Assembly (NCBI GenBank): GCA_029266425.1
Contig: JAQSWY010000019.1
Coordinates: 1-64,000 of the forward strand
Reading direction: 5' to 3'
Length of the DNA: 64,000 bases
Origin: Xanthobacteraceae bacterium
GTDB lineage: Bacteria > Pseudomonadota > Alphaproteobacteria > Rhizobiales > Xanthobacteraceae
The position numbers were made by a program, and so were the translations under genes. The notes beneath the pieces are model-generated. The model was given only the letters and a program-made list of their open reading frames with translations, was not told the DNA's origin and did no database searches. Positions 1 to 10,107 of the stretch are shown piece after piece (position 1 is the first letter of the stretch; each line of letters opens with the position of its first letter).

Positions 1-1773
<1,773 letters not shown>

Positions 1774-1797
1774 TGGTTTTCTCCGATACGGCGATGA

Positions 1798-3507
1798 TCA
1801 GAATGTCTTGCCGGCCAGCATCTGCACCTGCTCGGCGATCGGGCCGAGGGCGAGCGCGGGGAAGAACTGGAGACCGCCGAGGATGAGGATGACGCCGACC
1901 AGGAGGCCGACGAACAGCAGCCCATGGGTCGGGAAGGTGCCGGACGAGGCGGTGAGCCGCGTCTTCGCGGACAGCGAGCCGGCGACTGCCATCATCGGGA
2001 CGATGTAGGTGAAGCGGCCGAGCAGCATGGCGATGCCCAGCGTGGTGTTCCACCACGGGCTGTTAGCGGAGAGGCCGCCAAAGGCCGAGCCGTTATTGCC
2101 GGTAGCCGAGGTGTAGGCATAGAGGATCTCGGAGAGCCCGTGCGGTCCGGCATTGCCGAGACCGGCGAGCGCGACCGGCAGCACCGCGGCGACCGCCGAG
2201 AAGCCGAGGATGGCGATCGGCAGGATCAGCACGGCGAGCACCGCCATCTTCACCTCCTTGGCCTCGATCTTCTTGCCGAGATATTCCGGCGTGCGCCCGA
2301 CCATGAGACCGGCGACGAACACGGCGATGATGGCCATGACCAGCAGGCCGTAGAGGCCCGAGCCCGTGCCGCCCGGCAGGATCTCGCCGAGATGGATCAG
2401 GAACATCGGCACCATGCCGCCGATCGGCGTGAAGGAGCCGTGCATCGCGTTGACGCCGCCATCCGACAGGCTGGTGGTCACGACGGCGAACAGCGAAGAC
2501 GCGGCGAGGCCGAAGCGGACCTCCTTGCCTTCCATATTGCCGCCGGTGGGATCAATGCCCGCGGCATGCAGCATCGGCGTGCCCGCAGCCTCGGCCCAAT
2601 AGGCGATGCCGATGCCGGCGATGAGGATGATGGCGATGGCGCCGAGCAGCGCGCGCGCCTGGCGCCGGTCGCCGATCAGGCGGCCGAAGGCGAAGATGAG
2701 GGCGGTCGAGACCACCAGCATCTGCCAGATCTCGAGCGCATTCGACAGCGCGGTCGGGTTCTCGAAGGGGTGCGCGGCATTGACGTTGAAGAAGCCGCCG
2801 CCATTGGTGCCGAGCTGCTTGATGGCGATCTGCGAAGCGACCGGACCGAGCGCGATGGTCTGCTGCGCGCCTTCCACCGTGGTGACGGCGGCACTGGCGT
2901 CGAGGGTCTGCGGCACGCCCATCCACACCTGGATCAACGCGGTGACGATCGCCAGCGGCAGCAGCACATAGAGCACCGAGCGGGTCAGATCGACGAAGAA
3001 ATTGCCCACCGTCGCCGAGTTCGAGCGCGAGAACGCCCGCACCAGCGCCACGGCCAAGGCAAGGCCGGTGGCGGCGGAGACGAAATTCTGCACCGTGAGC
3101 CCGGCCATCTGGCTGAAGAGGCTCATGGTGGTCTCCCCACCATAGGACTGCCAGTTGGTGTTGGTGACGAAGCTGACCGCGGTGTTGAAGGCGAGGTCCG
3201 GCGTGAGGCCGGCAAAGCCGAGCGGGTTCAGCGGCAGCACGCCCTGCAGGCGCAGCAGCGCATAGAGCAGGGCGAAGCCGGCGGCGCTGAAGGCGAGCAT
3301 GCCGAGCGTATAGCCCAGTGCGCTCTGCTCCCTGCTCTCGTCGACCCCGCAGATGCGGTAGAGCAGACGTTCGACCGGGCCGAGGACCGGGGTGAGGAAT
3401 GTGCGCTCGCCCGCATAGACGCGGGCCATGAACGTGCCGAGCGGCACCGCGGCAAGGAGCACGAGCGCGAGGATGATGGCTATCTGCAGCCAGCCGATTG
3501 CGGTCAT
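1798..3507 (-). CDS. kdpA: K+-transporting ATPase subunit A (channel-like subunit)
   Basis: KdpA is the K+-binding and translocating membrane subunit of KdpFABC. The 569-residue length fits the family (E. coli 557). It is strongly hydrophobic, and the selectivity-filter-like segments are readable: [11 protein letters not shown] near residue 115, [18 protein letters not shown] near 235 and [13 protein letters not shown] near 470. The ATG start ([16 protein letters not shown]) places the first membrane helix at the extreme N-terminus, as in homologues. It lies between kdpF (40 bp upstream) and kdpB (24 bp downstream), so it is cotranscribed leftward. No lesion is seen. Confidence 0.97.
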   Translation of the reverse strand: MTAIGWLQIAIILALVLLAAVPLGTFMARVYAGERTFLTPVLGPVERLLYRICGVDESREQSALGYTLGMLAFSAAGFALLYALLRLQGVLPLNPLGFAGLTPDLAFNTAVSFVTNTNWQSYGGETTMSLFSQMAGLTVQNFVSAATGLALAVALVRAFSRSNSATVGNFFVDLTRSVLYVLLPLAIVTALIQVWMGVPQTLDASAAVTTVEGAQQTIALGPVASQIAIKQLGTNGGGFFNVNAAHPFENPTALSNALEIWQMLVVSTALIFAFGRLIGDRRQARALLGAIAIILIAGIGIAYWAEAAGTPMLHAAGIDPTGGNMEGKEVRFGLAASSLFAVVTTSLSDGGVNAMHGSFTPIGGMVPMFLIHLGEILPGGTGSGLYGLLVMAIIAVFVAGLMVGRTPEYLGKKIEAKEVKMAVLAVLILPIAILGFSAVAAVLPVALAGLGNAGPHGLSEILYAYTSATGNNGSAFGGLSANSPWWNTTLGIAMLLGRFTYIVPMMAVAGSLSAKTRLTASSGTFPTHGLLFVGLLVGVILILGGLQFFPALALGPIAEQVQMLAGKTF

Positions 3508-3547
3508 GGCGGGGCTTCTTCTCTGGGAATGGTTGGGGCGGCGTGCG

Positions 3548-3634
3548 TCAGAACTTCTCGGGCCGCAGCAGCGCGGTCACGAGATAGCCGGCGAGGCCGA
3601 GCGAGACGACGGCGCCGAGGACAAGGTCAAACAT
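3548..3634 (-). CDS. kdpF: KdpF small membrane subunit
   Basis: This is a 28-residue single-span membrane peptide, reading [20 protein letters not shown] then ALLRPEKF. KdpF stabilises the KdpABC complex, and the terminal LLRPEKF is characteristic of the family. It precedes kdpA by 40 bp on the same strand, the usual order. Size, sequence and position all agree. Confidence 0.9.
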   Translation of the reverse strand: MFDLVLGAVVSLGLAGYLVTALLRPEKF

Positions 3635-3638
3635 CCCC

Positions 3639-3722
3639 TCACCCCCTCGCTGTAAAGCGTGCATAGGAGGCCATCAGCACGAAGAAGCCGACGCCGACGA
3701 CAATGTAGATGATGTCCATCAT
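3639..3722 (-). CDS. Tiny membrane protein upstream of kdpF
   Basis: This 27-codon ORF (MMDIIYIVVGVGFFVLMASY then ARFTARG) ends 4 bp before the kdpF start. It encodes one hydrophobic helix with a basic tail. An ATG ATG pair gives starts at 3722 or 3719, and a purine-rich stretch (GGAGGG in the sense direction) lies just upstream as a ribosome site. Similar very short ORFs are known ahead of kdpF in other alphaproteobacteria. It could be a second small accessory subunit of the pump or a leader peptide. No function is shown by the sequence. Confidence 0.6.
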   Translation of the reverse strand: MMDIIYIVVGVGFFVLMASYARFTARG

Positions 3723-3934
3723 GGAACAGGCCCTCCTTCGGGGTCGCAGCACCAGTTAGGCGCGGCCCGATAAGGGTTCGATCCGGAATGCCACGGGTCG
3801 GCATAAGAGATGCATAAAGAGAGGCCGGCGCCTTACGATTACGCGCGGGCAGGCGCTACTATTGCGGGAACACCTTGTGATCACGGCGCGTGCGATCCAA
3901 ATTAGGAGTCCAAGTTCCGCACGGTCAGTGTTCC

Positions 3935-4444
3935 ATGTCCAAAAGCCAGGCGCTCAAGAGCAAGGCGCTCGAGAGCGAACCGTCCGAGACCGGCGATCCG
4001 GGCCATATCGAGGGCCTGAAACTCAGCAATCTGCTCTGTTTCGCGGTGTATTCGGCAAATCACGCGTTCAACCGGCTGTACAAGCCGATCCTCGATGAGC
4101 TTGGCCTCACCTATCCGCAATACGTCGCCATGGTGACGCTGTGGCGCGAGGACGGGCTGACCGTCGGCCAGATCGGCGAGCGGGTCCTGCTCGAGACCAA
4201 TACGGTGACGCCGCTGCTGAAGCGGATGGAGGTAGCGGGGCTGGTGCGCCGCACCCGTGCCAAGGCGGACGAGCGCCAGGTGCTGGTGCATCTCACCGAG
4301 AAGGGCAAGGCGCTACGCGAGAAGGCGCGCTCGCTTCCGAACGAGGTCGGCATCTGCTTCGAGCACGACCGCGCGCGGATCGAGAAGCTGACCGACGACA
4401 TCACCAATCTGCGCGACGCGCTACTGGCCAAGGCGAAGGGGTAG
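3935..4444 (+). CDS. ohrR: MarR-family organic peroxide sensor, OhrR type
   Basis: This 169-residue winged-helix regulator has the OhrR signature LLCFAVYSANHAFNRLYKPI followed by LTYPQYVAM. Cys35 matches the reactive cysteine that OhrR proteins use to sense organic hydroperoxides, and the nearby tyrosines match those bonding to it. The wing motif DERQVLVHLTEKG is present. The start is uncertain: an AGGAG lies at 3904-3908, far from the ATG at 3935, and an in-frame GTG at 3890 would add 15 residues. OhrR usually represses ohr peroxiredoxin genes, but no ohr gene is visible here, so its target is elsewhere or it regulates itself. Confidence 0.85.
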   Translation: MSKSQALKSKALESEPSETGDPGHIEGLKLSNLLCFAVYSANHAFNRLYKPILDELGLTYPQYVAMVTLWREDGLTVGQIGERVLLETNTVTPLLKRMEVAGLVRRTRAKADERQVLVHLTEKGKALREKARSLPNEVGICFEHDRARIEKLTDDITNLRDALLAKAKG

Positions 4445-4455
4445 CTTTTCTTGCT

Positions 4456-4564
4456 CCCTCTCCCGCTTGCGCGGGAGGGTTGGGGTGGGGGCCGTTCCGG
4501 CAGCACCCGGCCGTGCCCTCCCGACCGGCTCCGCCGGCCACCCTACCCCGCAAGCGGGAGAGGG
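4456..4564. repeat. Long palindromic intergenic element between convergent genes
   Basis: Perfect 16-bp inverted arms CCCTCTCCCGCTTGCG (4456-4471) and CGCAAGCGGGAGAGGG (4549-4564) are separated by 77 bp of GC-rich sequence. The element fills the gap between ohrR (+) and the LysR gene (-). It resembles dispersed palindromic elements common in alphaproteobacterial intergenic DNA and may act as a bidirectional terminator. Confidence 0.75.
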
Positions 4565-4571
4565 AAGCACC

Positions 4572-5519
4572 TCACGCCTGCGCCGCGACGCTCTCCACCA
4601 CCGGCCCCGGATTGCCCTCGATGAAGCGGCGCAGCTTGCCGAACTCCACCGCGAGATAATCGAGGAAGGCGCGCACGCGGGGGGCGTGGCGCAGGTCCGG
4701 ATGGGTGAGCAGCCAGAGATCTGCGGCATAGGCGGGGTCGGGCGGGGCGAGCCGCACCAAGGTCGGGCGCGCGTCGCCGATCAGGCAGGGCACATGGCCG
4801 ATGCCGAGCCCGACCTCTACCGCCTCGGCAAGGCCGAGCACGGTGTTGATCTTGTAGACGACGCGCTCCGGCGCGACATTCTCCTGCACGAACTTCACGG
4901 CTTTCAGCTGGGCGAGATTGTCGCCCAGCGACACCCAGTTGCGCGTCTTCAACTCCTCCTGGTCGATCGCCCCGGGCTCGGGGAAATCGATGGCGCGGCC
5001 ATAGAGTGCCCAGGCGATGCGGGCCGCGCGCCGCCCCACCAGATTCTCCGGCGGCTGGTCGGTGGCGCGGATGGCGACATCGGCGTCGCGCTTCGACAGA
5101 TTCAGCGCCTGGTTGGTCAAAACGACATCGAGCCGCACTTCGGGATAGCGCTCGCGGAAGCCGGCGAGCAGAGGCATCAAGAGATGGATCAGCAATGAAT
5201 CATTAGTGGTGACGCGCAATTCGCCGGCGGGCGAGGGCTCGCGCCCGGCGAGCTTGCGCCCGACCGCGGTGATCTCCTCGTCGAGCCGGTTGGCCAGCGT
5301 CACCATCTCCTCGCCGGCCGGGGTGAGCGCGTAACCGGTGCGGTGGCGCTCGAACAGCGCGTTGCCGAGCGTGTCCTCGATCTGCTTCAGCCGGCGGAAC
5401 ACGGTGGAATGATTGACCCCGATCTGCGCCGCCGCGGCGGGCAGGCCGCGGGCATCGGCGACTGCCTTGATCAGCCGGAAATCGTCCCAGGCGAGATTCT
5501 TGAAAGGCTCGGCCATCAT
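4572..5519 (-). CDS. LysR-family transcriptional regulator
   Basis: This 315-residue protein has an N-terminal winged helix-turn-helix (WDDFRLIKAVADARGLPAAA then AQIGVNHSTVFRRLKQIE) and a LysR substrate-binding domain from about residue 95. It is divergent from the ring-cleaving dioxygenase gene at 5688, with a 168-bp shared intergenic region that holds a perfect 7-bp inverted repeat. It therefore probably controls the dioxygenase/hydrolase pair, perhaps in response to quinones or an aromatic ligand. That role is inferred from position only. Two adjacent ATGs (5519 and 5516) are possible starts. Confidence 0.9.
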   Translation of the reverse strand: MMAEPFKNLAWDDFRLIKAVADARGLPAAAAQIGVNHSTVFRRLKQIEDTLGNALFERHRTGYALTPAGEEMVTLANRLDEEITAVGRKLAGREPSPAGELRVTTNDSLLIHLLMPLLAGFRERYPEVRLDVVLTNQALNLSKRDADVAIRATDQPPENLVGRRAARIAWALYGRAIDFPEPGAIDQEELKTRNWVSLGDNLAQLKAVKFVQENVAPERVVYKINTVLGLAEAVEVGLGIGHVPCLIGDARPTLVRLAPPDPAYAADLWLLTHPDLRHAPRVRAFLDYLAVEFGKLRRFIEGNPGPVVESVAAQA

Positions 5520-5585
5520 CCGCTCCGCTGCACGAGATCAGTCTGAGGTCGTCGGTTTCCTGGTCCCGATATAAGGGCACTCACG

Positions 5586-5605
5586 CGATTGCGTCAATGC
5601 AATCG
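5586..5605. promoter_or_regulatory. Candidate LysR operator
   Basis: CGATTGC (5586-5592) and GCAATCG (5599-5605) form a perfect 7-bp inverted repeat with a 6-bp spacer. It lies between the divergent LysR and dioxygenase genes. Dyads of this kind, with short A/T-containing arms, are typical LysR binding sites. Binding is inferred. Confidence 0.45.
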
Positions 5606-5687
5606 GACTTTGATGGAATGCGCGATGAGTTGGCTTATTTGAAAGGCCATACAGGGCGATCAAGCCGTCCCAACCGAGGGCACACAC

Positions 5688-6620
5688 ATGAACCACCATG
5701 GCATCCATCATGTCACCGCGATTGCCGGCAACGCGCGCCGCAATGTCGAGTTCTACACCCGCACGCTCGGCCTGCGGCTGGTGAAGAAGACTGTCAATTT
5801 CGACGATCCCGGCACTTATCACCTTTATTATGGCGACGAGACCGGATCGCCCGGTACCATCCTCACCTTCTTCCCGTGGGACCATGTGGCGCCGGGCCGG
5901 CTCGGCATCGGCGAGACCCAGGAGACCGTGTTCCGGGTGCCGGAAGGCGCCATCGGCTACTGGACGCATCGCTTCGTCGAGAACGGCGTCGCCCATCAGG
6001 CGCCGGTGAAGCGCTTCGGCGAGACCGTGCTGTCCTTCAAGGACCCGCACGGCATGCGCCTCGCTCTGGTCGCCCGGCCCGGCATCACCGGGGAGCCGGC
6101 CTGGACGAACGGCGACATCCCCGCCGAGGTCGCCATTCGCGGCTTCCACAGCGTGAACCTGCTGCTGGCGGACGCCGCGCCCACGGGCGCCATCCTCACC
6201 GACGTGCTCGGCTTCACCGAGATCGGGCGCGAGGGCTCGCTGGTGCGGTTCAAGGCCGAGGGAACGGAGATCGGCGGCATCGTCGACATCCATGGTGCCG
6301 GCGGTTTCCTGCCGGCCCGCATGGGCGGCGGCTCGGTGCATCACATCGCCTTCCGCGCCGCCGACGACGCGGCGGAGGCCGAGATGGTGCGCAAGCTCGC
6401 CGAGAACCACGGCATCCGGACCACAGAGCAGAAGGACCGGAACTACTTCCGCTCGGTCTATTTCCGTGAGCCCGGCCATGTGCTGTTCGAGATCGCGACC
6501 GATGTCCCCGGCTTTGCCGCGGACGAGCCGGTGGCGCGCCTCGGCGAGGCACTGAAGCTGCCGCCCTTCCTCGAAGGCCGCCGCGCGCAGATCGAGGCGG
6601 TGCTGCCCGAAGTCGCGTGA
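5688..6620 (+). CDS. Ring-cleaving dioxygenase, VOC superfamily (MhqO/LinE/PcpA-like)
   Basis: This 310-residue protein carries two vicinal-oxygen-chelate domains. The first begins HHVTAIAGNARRNVEFYTRT near residue 7 and the second contains GSVHHIAFRAADDAAEAEMV near residue 210. The His in HHVTAI, the His in VHHIAF and the Glu in VLFEIATD are the probable Fe(II) ligands. The family opens hydroquinone-type rings or detoxifies quinones. A hydrolase gene follows 78 bp downstream, the same pairing as Bacillus mhqO/mhqD, which supports a quinone-stress or aromatic-catabolism role. Expression is probably set by the divergent LysR. The exact substrate cannot be read from the sequence. Confidence 0.9.
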   Translation: MNHHGIHHVTAIAGNARRNVEFYTRTLGLRLVKKTVNFDDPGTYHLYYGDETGSPGTILTFFPWDHVAPGRLGIGETQETVFRVPEGAIGYWTHRFVENGVAHQAPVKRFGETVLSFKDPHGMRLALVARPGITGEPAWTNGDIPAEVAIRGFHSVNLLLADAAPTGAILTDVLGFTEIGREGSLVRFKAEGTEIGGIVDIHGAGGFLPARMGGGSVHHIAFRAADDAAEAEMVRKLAENHGIRTTEQKDRNYFRSVYFREPGHVLFEIATDVPGFAADEPVARLGEALKLPPFLEGRRAQIEAVLPEVA

Positions 6621-6698
6621 CGCTGCGCCCCTTCCCCCGCGGGGAGGGGCATCCCCTCATGTCTGGAGTACGGACCATCGCGGTCCGGAGGAGGCCAG

Positions 6699-7334
6699 AT
6701 GGCCACGAACAAAGCGCTTTCCTTCATCCACCATTTCGAGCCGGCCACGCTCGCCGGCCGCCCGCCACTGCTGCTGCTGCACGGCACCGGTGGCGATGAG
6801 AACGACCTCGTCACCCTCGGGCAGATGATCGCGCCGGGCTCGGCGCTGCTGTCCCCGCGCGGCAAGGTGCTGGAAGGCGGCATGCCGCGCTTCTTCCGCC
6901 GGCTGCGCGAGGGCGTGTTCGACGAGGAGGATGTTCGACGGCGTGCGGATGAGCTCGCCGGCTTCATCACCGAGGCCCGCGCCGCCTACGGGCTCGACGC
7001 GCCGGTCGCGGTCGGGTTCTCGAACGGCGCCAACATCGCCGCGGCGATGATGCTGCGGCGGCCGGAGGCGCTCGCCGGCGCGGTGCTGTTGCGCGCCATG
7101 GTGCCGCTCACCGAGCTTCCCGCGGTGAGCATCCCCGGAACGCCGGTGCTGCTGCTGTCCGGCATCGCCGACCCGATCGTACGGGAAGACAATGCCCGCC
7201 GGCTGGCGGCGCAGCTCACCAATGCCGGCGCGGTGGTGGATCACCGCATGCTGCCATCGGCACACGGCCTGTCGCAGGCCGATGTGAACCTGGCGCGGCA
7301 GTTCCTTGCCGGAGCGACGGAAGCGGCGGCTTGA
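6699..7334 (+). CDS. Alpha/beta hydrolase, MhqD-like carboxylesterase
   Basis: This 211-residue hydrolase of the phospholipase/carboxylesterase family has LLLLHGTGGDENDL (oxyanion region, near residue 24), the nucleophile elbow GFSNGA with Ser108, an acid Asp in SGIADPIV and His in SAHGLS. A GGAGG ribosome site precedes the ATG. It lies downstream of the ring-cleaving dioxygenase in the same direction, so the two likely act together on quinone or ring-fission products. The substrate is inferred only from the analogy to mhqOD. Confidence 0.88.
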   Translation: MATNKALSFIHHFEPATLAGRPPLLLLHGTGGDENDLVTLGQMIAPGSALLSPRGKVLEGGMPRFFRRLREGVFDEEDVRRRADELAGFITEARAAYGLDAPVAVGFSNGANIAAAMMLRRPEALAGAVLLRAMVPLTELPAVSIPGTPVLLLSGIADPIVREDNARRLAAQLTNAGAVVDHRMLPSAHGLSQADVNLARQFLAGATEAAA

Positions 7335-7349
7335 TGTGTCTACCCAAAG

Positions 7350-7458
7350 GACGTCGTCATTCCCGGGCTTGTCCCGGGGATCTCGATTCCTGACGGTGCA
7401 CGAAGAATCGAGATGGCCGGCACGCGGCCGGCCATGACGGCGCACGGGGATGACGTCG
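7350..7458. repeat. Palindromic intergenic element between convergent genes
   Basis: This gap between the hydrolase (+) and the Crp/Fnr gene (-) contains perfect arms ATCTCGATTC (7380-7389) and GAATCGAGAT (7405-7414), a second GC-rich palindrome (GGCCGGC...GGCCGGCC, about 7415-7433) and outer GTCATTCCCG/GGGGATGAC ends. It is of the dispersed type and may terminate transcription from both sides. Confidence 0.65.
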
Positions 7459-7470
7459 ACGGAAATAACG

Positions 7471-8166
7471 TCAATCCTTCGTCAGCGCCTCCAGCGCCTT
7501 CGGCTTCTCGACGCAGTAGTAGCCGGAGATCCGGCTGACCAGCCCGTCGCGCAGCCAGCCGTTCAGGATGCGGCTGACATTCTCGCGGGCGATGCCGGCC
7601 ATGGCGGCGAGATCGGACTGCGTCACCTTCTGCCGTATCAGCACGCGGCCAGCGCCGGGCGGGTGCGGCAGCTTCTCGCCGAACGCATCGGAAAGAGCGA
7701 GCAGCGCCCGCGCGACGCGGCCCTGCAGCGGCAGGAAGCTGGTGGCGACAAGGGCATTGTTGGATTCGCGCAGCCGCAGCGCCAGCATGGCGGCGACCTC
7801 GCGCCACAGGCGAGGCTGCTCGTCGAGCACCGCATCGAACGCGCTGCGGCTGATGAAGCCGAGCCGGCTCGGGCGCAGCGCCGTGACATTGGCAGAGCGC
7901 GACCTGCCGTCGAGGAGCGACAGCTCGCCCACCAGCACCGGGGGGCCGAGTATGGCGAGGATGCGCTCATGGCCGGAGGCGGAGACCACCGACACCTTCA
8001 GGAGTCCGCTCTCGATATGATAGCAGCCGTCGCCGGCATCCCCGGCGACGAAGAGGGTCTGATCGGCCTGCAGATCGATCAAGTGGGCGCGGGCAAAGAG
8101 CGCTTCGGACAGCGCCTTCGGCAAAGCGGCGAACAGGTTGTCGGGCTGGGCCGCCGCGCCTGGCAT
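7471..8166 (-). CDS. Crp/Fnr-family transcriptional regulator
   Basis: This is a 231-residue regulator with an N-terminal cyclic-nucleotide-binding-like beta barrel (residues about 10-125; GDAGDGCYHIESGLLKVSV, GELSLLDGRSRSANVTA) and a C-terminal Crp-type helix-turn-helix (KVTQSDLAAMAGIARENVSR). No Fnr-type cysteine cluster is seen at the N-terminus, so an Fe-S sensor is unlikely. GELSLLDGRSRSA resembles a phosphate-binding cassette, so cNMP binding is possible. A class III cyclase gene lies about 0.5 kb away. The start is uncertain: ATG 8166 is chosen and TTG 8181 is the alternative. Confidence 0.88.
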   Translation of the reverse strand: MPGAAAQPDNLFAALPKALSEALFARAHLIDLQADQTLFVAGDAGDGCYHIESGLLKVSVVSASGHERILAILGPPVLVGELSLLDGRSRSANVTALRPSRLGFISRSAFDAVLDEQPRLWREVAAMLALRLRESNNALVATSFLPLQGRVARALLALSDAFGEKLPHPPGAGRVLIRQKVTQSDLAAMAGIARENVSRILNGWLRDGLVSRISGYYCVEKPKALEALTKD

Positions 8167-8278
8167 ATGCAAGGTCCGCAAACATCAAGGGGCGGTGACC
8201 TTAGCAAAAGCCGGCAGAGACGCGAAACCCGTCCGGTGGGCGGAGCCGGACGGGTCCGTGATCGACAAGGGACGGCTC

Positions 8279-8560
8279 TCAGAAATAGGGCCGGTCGCAC
8301 ACTTTGACGATCCGCTTGTAGCCGCCGCGCCACTTGGTGACGTAGTAGCATTCCGGAGCCGAGTAGGCGAAGTAATCATCATAGTAGAAGTTCTTGAAAT
8401 GGCTGCCATGGAAGCGATGGCCATGATGGCGCCCGTGATGGCCATGCTTGCCACCCGCGAAAGCTTCACCGGCGGTAGCGATCATGGCACCGCTGACGGC
8501 GACGACGGCGACAGCGGCAGTGAGAAGCTTGCGGGTCTTGCTGTACTGGATGTTTGACAT
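8279..8560 (-). CDS. Small exported histidine-rich protein
   Basis: This 93-residue protein starts MSNIQYSKTRKLLTAAVAVV and has a clear signal peptide cut after AGEAFA (near residue 36). The mature part opens with a metal-ligand-like run GGKHGHHGRHHGHRFHGSHF and ends with an aromatic segment and two Cys (PECYY, KVCDRP). AGGATC upstream serves as ribosome site. The ATG at 8560 is preferred because the signal peptide then sits at the N-terminus. The role is unknown; a periplasmic metal-binding or surface protein is plausible. It is divergent from the cyclase gene at 8714. Confidence 0.7.
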   Translation of the reverse strand: MSNIQYSKTRKLLTAAVAVVAVSGAMIATAGEAFAGGKHGHHGRHHGHRFHGSHFKNFYYDDYFAYSAPECYYVTKWRGGYKRIVKVCDRPYF

Positions 8561-8713
8561 CGGGATGATCCTAGTTGGGGTCCGAAACATCTTGCTTCGT
8601 GACGATCCAACCTTACGGAACCGCACATCCATCCGATGTGATCGCGGTCACGCTTTTGCGCATCTCTCAAAATGCCCTTAACAAGCGGGCGAGGCGGATA
8701 GAGGCAGGGCAGC

Positions 8714-9988
8714 ATGGCACGTCTGCGCGACCTGATGCGGGCGGCGGAGCGACCGGGTTTCGCCATGCCCGGCTGGCTCGAGCGCATCACCTCGTTCGGC
8801 ATCGTCAGCACGGACCCGCAGATCGTACGGCGCGAACGCTTCACCAATCTCGGCGCCTATGCGGCCGCGGCAAATGCCGGCTCGCACCTCGTGATCAACG
8901 CCATGCACGGGCCGGCAAGCCTGATGCCGGTGCAGCTCTACAATTTCGTCTTCGCGGCCGCCGCGCTCCTGGTGCCGCTGCTGCACCGCTTCGGCCCGGA
9001 CATCGGCGCCTTCTGCCTCGTGCTGCTCATCCTCGCCGGCAACACCTATGTGGTCTGGATGCTCGGCACCGAGAGCGCGCTGCATGTCTATTTCACGCTT
9101 GCCGGCGCCATGCTGTTCATGTTCGGCGTCGAGCGGTGGCGCCTGTTCGTCGGCTGGTTCGTGCTGGTCGCCGTGGTGCTCGCCATCACCGTGACCCTCG
9201 CACCCGAGCATGGCCTGCTGCTGGGCGAGGACGACCCGCTGCACCGCCTGCTGTCGTCGCACGCCATGCTCAACACCATCGCCATCAATGCGCTGCTGAT
9301 CTTCTATGCGCTGAGCTCGCTCCGGCAGGCGGAGGCGAACCGCGAGGCCGAACATGCCCGCTCCGAGGCGCTGCTTGCCGCCTTGATGCCACAACATGTC
9401 GCGACGCGGCTCAAGCAGGGCGCGAACGGCATCGCCGAGCGGATCGACGATCTGAGCGTGATGTTCGCCGACCTCGCCGGCTTCACCAGCGCGGCCCGAA
9501 ACCTTCCGCCCGAAGAGGTGGTGGCTTTCCTCGACGCCATGGTGCGGCGGTTCGACGAGCTTGCCGAGGCGTTCGGCGTCGAGAAGATCAAGACCATCGG
9601 CGACAGCTACATGGCGGCCGGCGGGCTCGACGGACGCGCCGAAGCGGGCGCAGTGGCCATGGCCCGCTTCGCCCTCGCCCTCGTCGACGAGGCCGGACGG
9701 TTGCCGCCGCTCGGCAGCTGCAAGCTCGCCTTGCGCATCGGCATCCATGCCGGGCCGGCCACCGCCGGCGTCATCGGCGAGACGCGTTTCTCCTATGATG
9801 TGTGGGGCGACGCCGTGAACACTGCCGCGCGCATGGAGGCCTATGGCGAGCCGGGGCGCATCCAGGTGACGCCGGCGTTCCGCGCGCTGGCGGGCGAGGC
9901 ATTCGCCTATCAGGCGCGGGGCAGCATCGACATGAAGGGGCTCGGCACCGTCGAGACCGCCTTTCTCACCGGAACGACGGCCCTCTGA
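8714..9988 (+). CDS. Membrane-anchored class III adenylate/guanylate cyclase
   Basis: This 424-residue protein has about six predicted membrane helices in residues 50-205, a short linker, and a class III cyclase catalytic domain (about 245-420). The metal-binding aspartates are in FADLAGFT (Asp253) and KTIGDSY (Asp297). EKIKTIGD supplies the purine-specifying Lys region, and YDVWGDAVNTAARME carries the second substrate-binding motif. These residues favour ATP, so it probably makes cAMP at the inner membrane. A Crp/Fnr-type regulator is encoded nearby at 7471-8166, but whether they form one circuit is inference. Confidence 0.9.
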   Translation: MARLRDLMRAAERPGFAMPGWLERITSFGIVSTDPQIVRRERFTNLGAYAAAANAGSHLVINAMHGPASLMPVQLYNFVFAAAALLVPLLHRFGPDIGAFCLVLLILAGNTYVVWMLGTESALHVYFTLAGAMLFMFGVERWRLFVGWFVLVAVVLAITVTLAPEHGLLLGEDDPLHRLLSSHAMLNTIAINALLIFYALSSLRQAEANREAEHARSEALLAALMPQHVATRLKQGANGIAERIDDLSVMFADLAGFTSAARNLPPEEVVAFLDAMVRRFDELAEAFGVEKIKTIGDSYMAAGGLDGRAEAGAVAMARFALALVDEAGRLPPLGSCKLALRIGIHAGPATAGVIGETRFSYDVWGDAVNTAARMEAYGEPGRIQVTPAFRALAGEAFAYQARGSIDMKGLGTVETAFLTGTTAL

Positions 9989-10107
9989 TCCCCAAGCAGA
10001 CCCGAAAGACGAGACGTTATCGGTAAATGCGCGTTGTCGGGACAAGCGGCGAGTATCACAATATAAATGGGGTGCAGTGCGGGCGGCACGCGTATCTGGA
10101 GGCGGCG

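Noticed and set aside
1924-3666. 580-codon open frame on the plus strand across kdpA
   Set aside because: It is antisense to kdpA and rich in Arg, Glu and Gly, with no recognisable domain.
3723-3934. Riboswitch or c-di-AMP element before the kdp operon
   Set aside because: No conserved riboswitch core could be recognised in the 212-bp region between the kdp genes and ohrR.
8678-10045. Long open frame on the minus strand opposite the cyclase
   Set aside because: It is antisense to a cyclase with all catalytic motifs, has skewed low-complexity composition, and shows no family motif. It results from high GC content.
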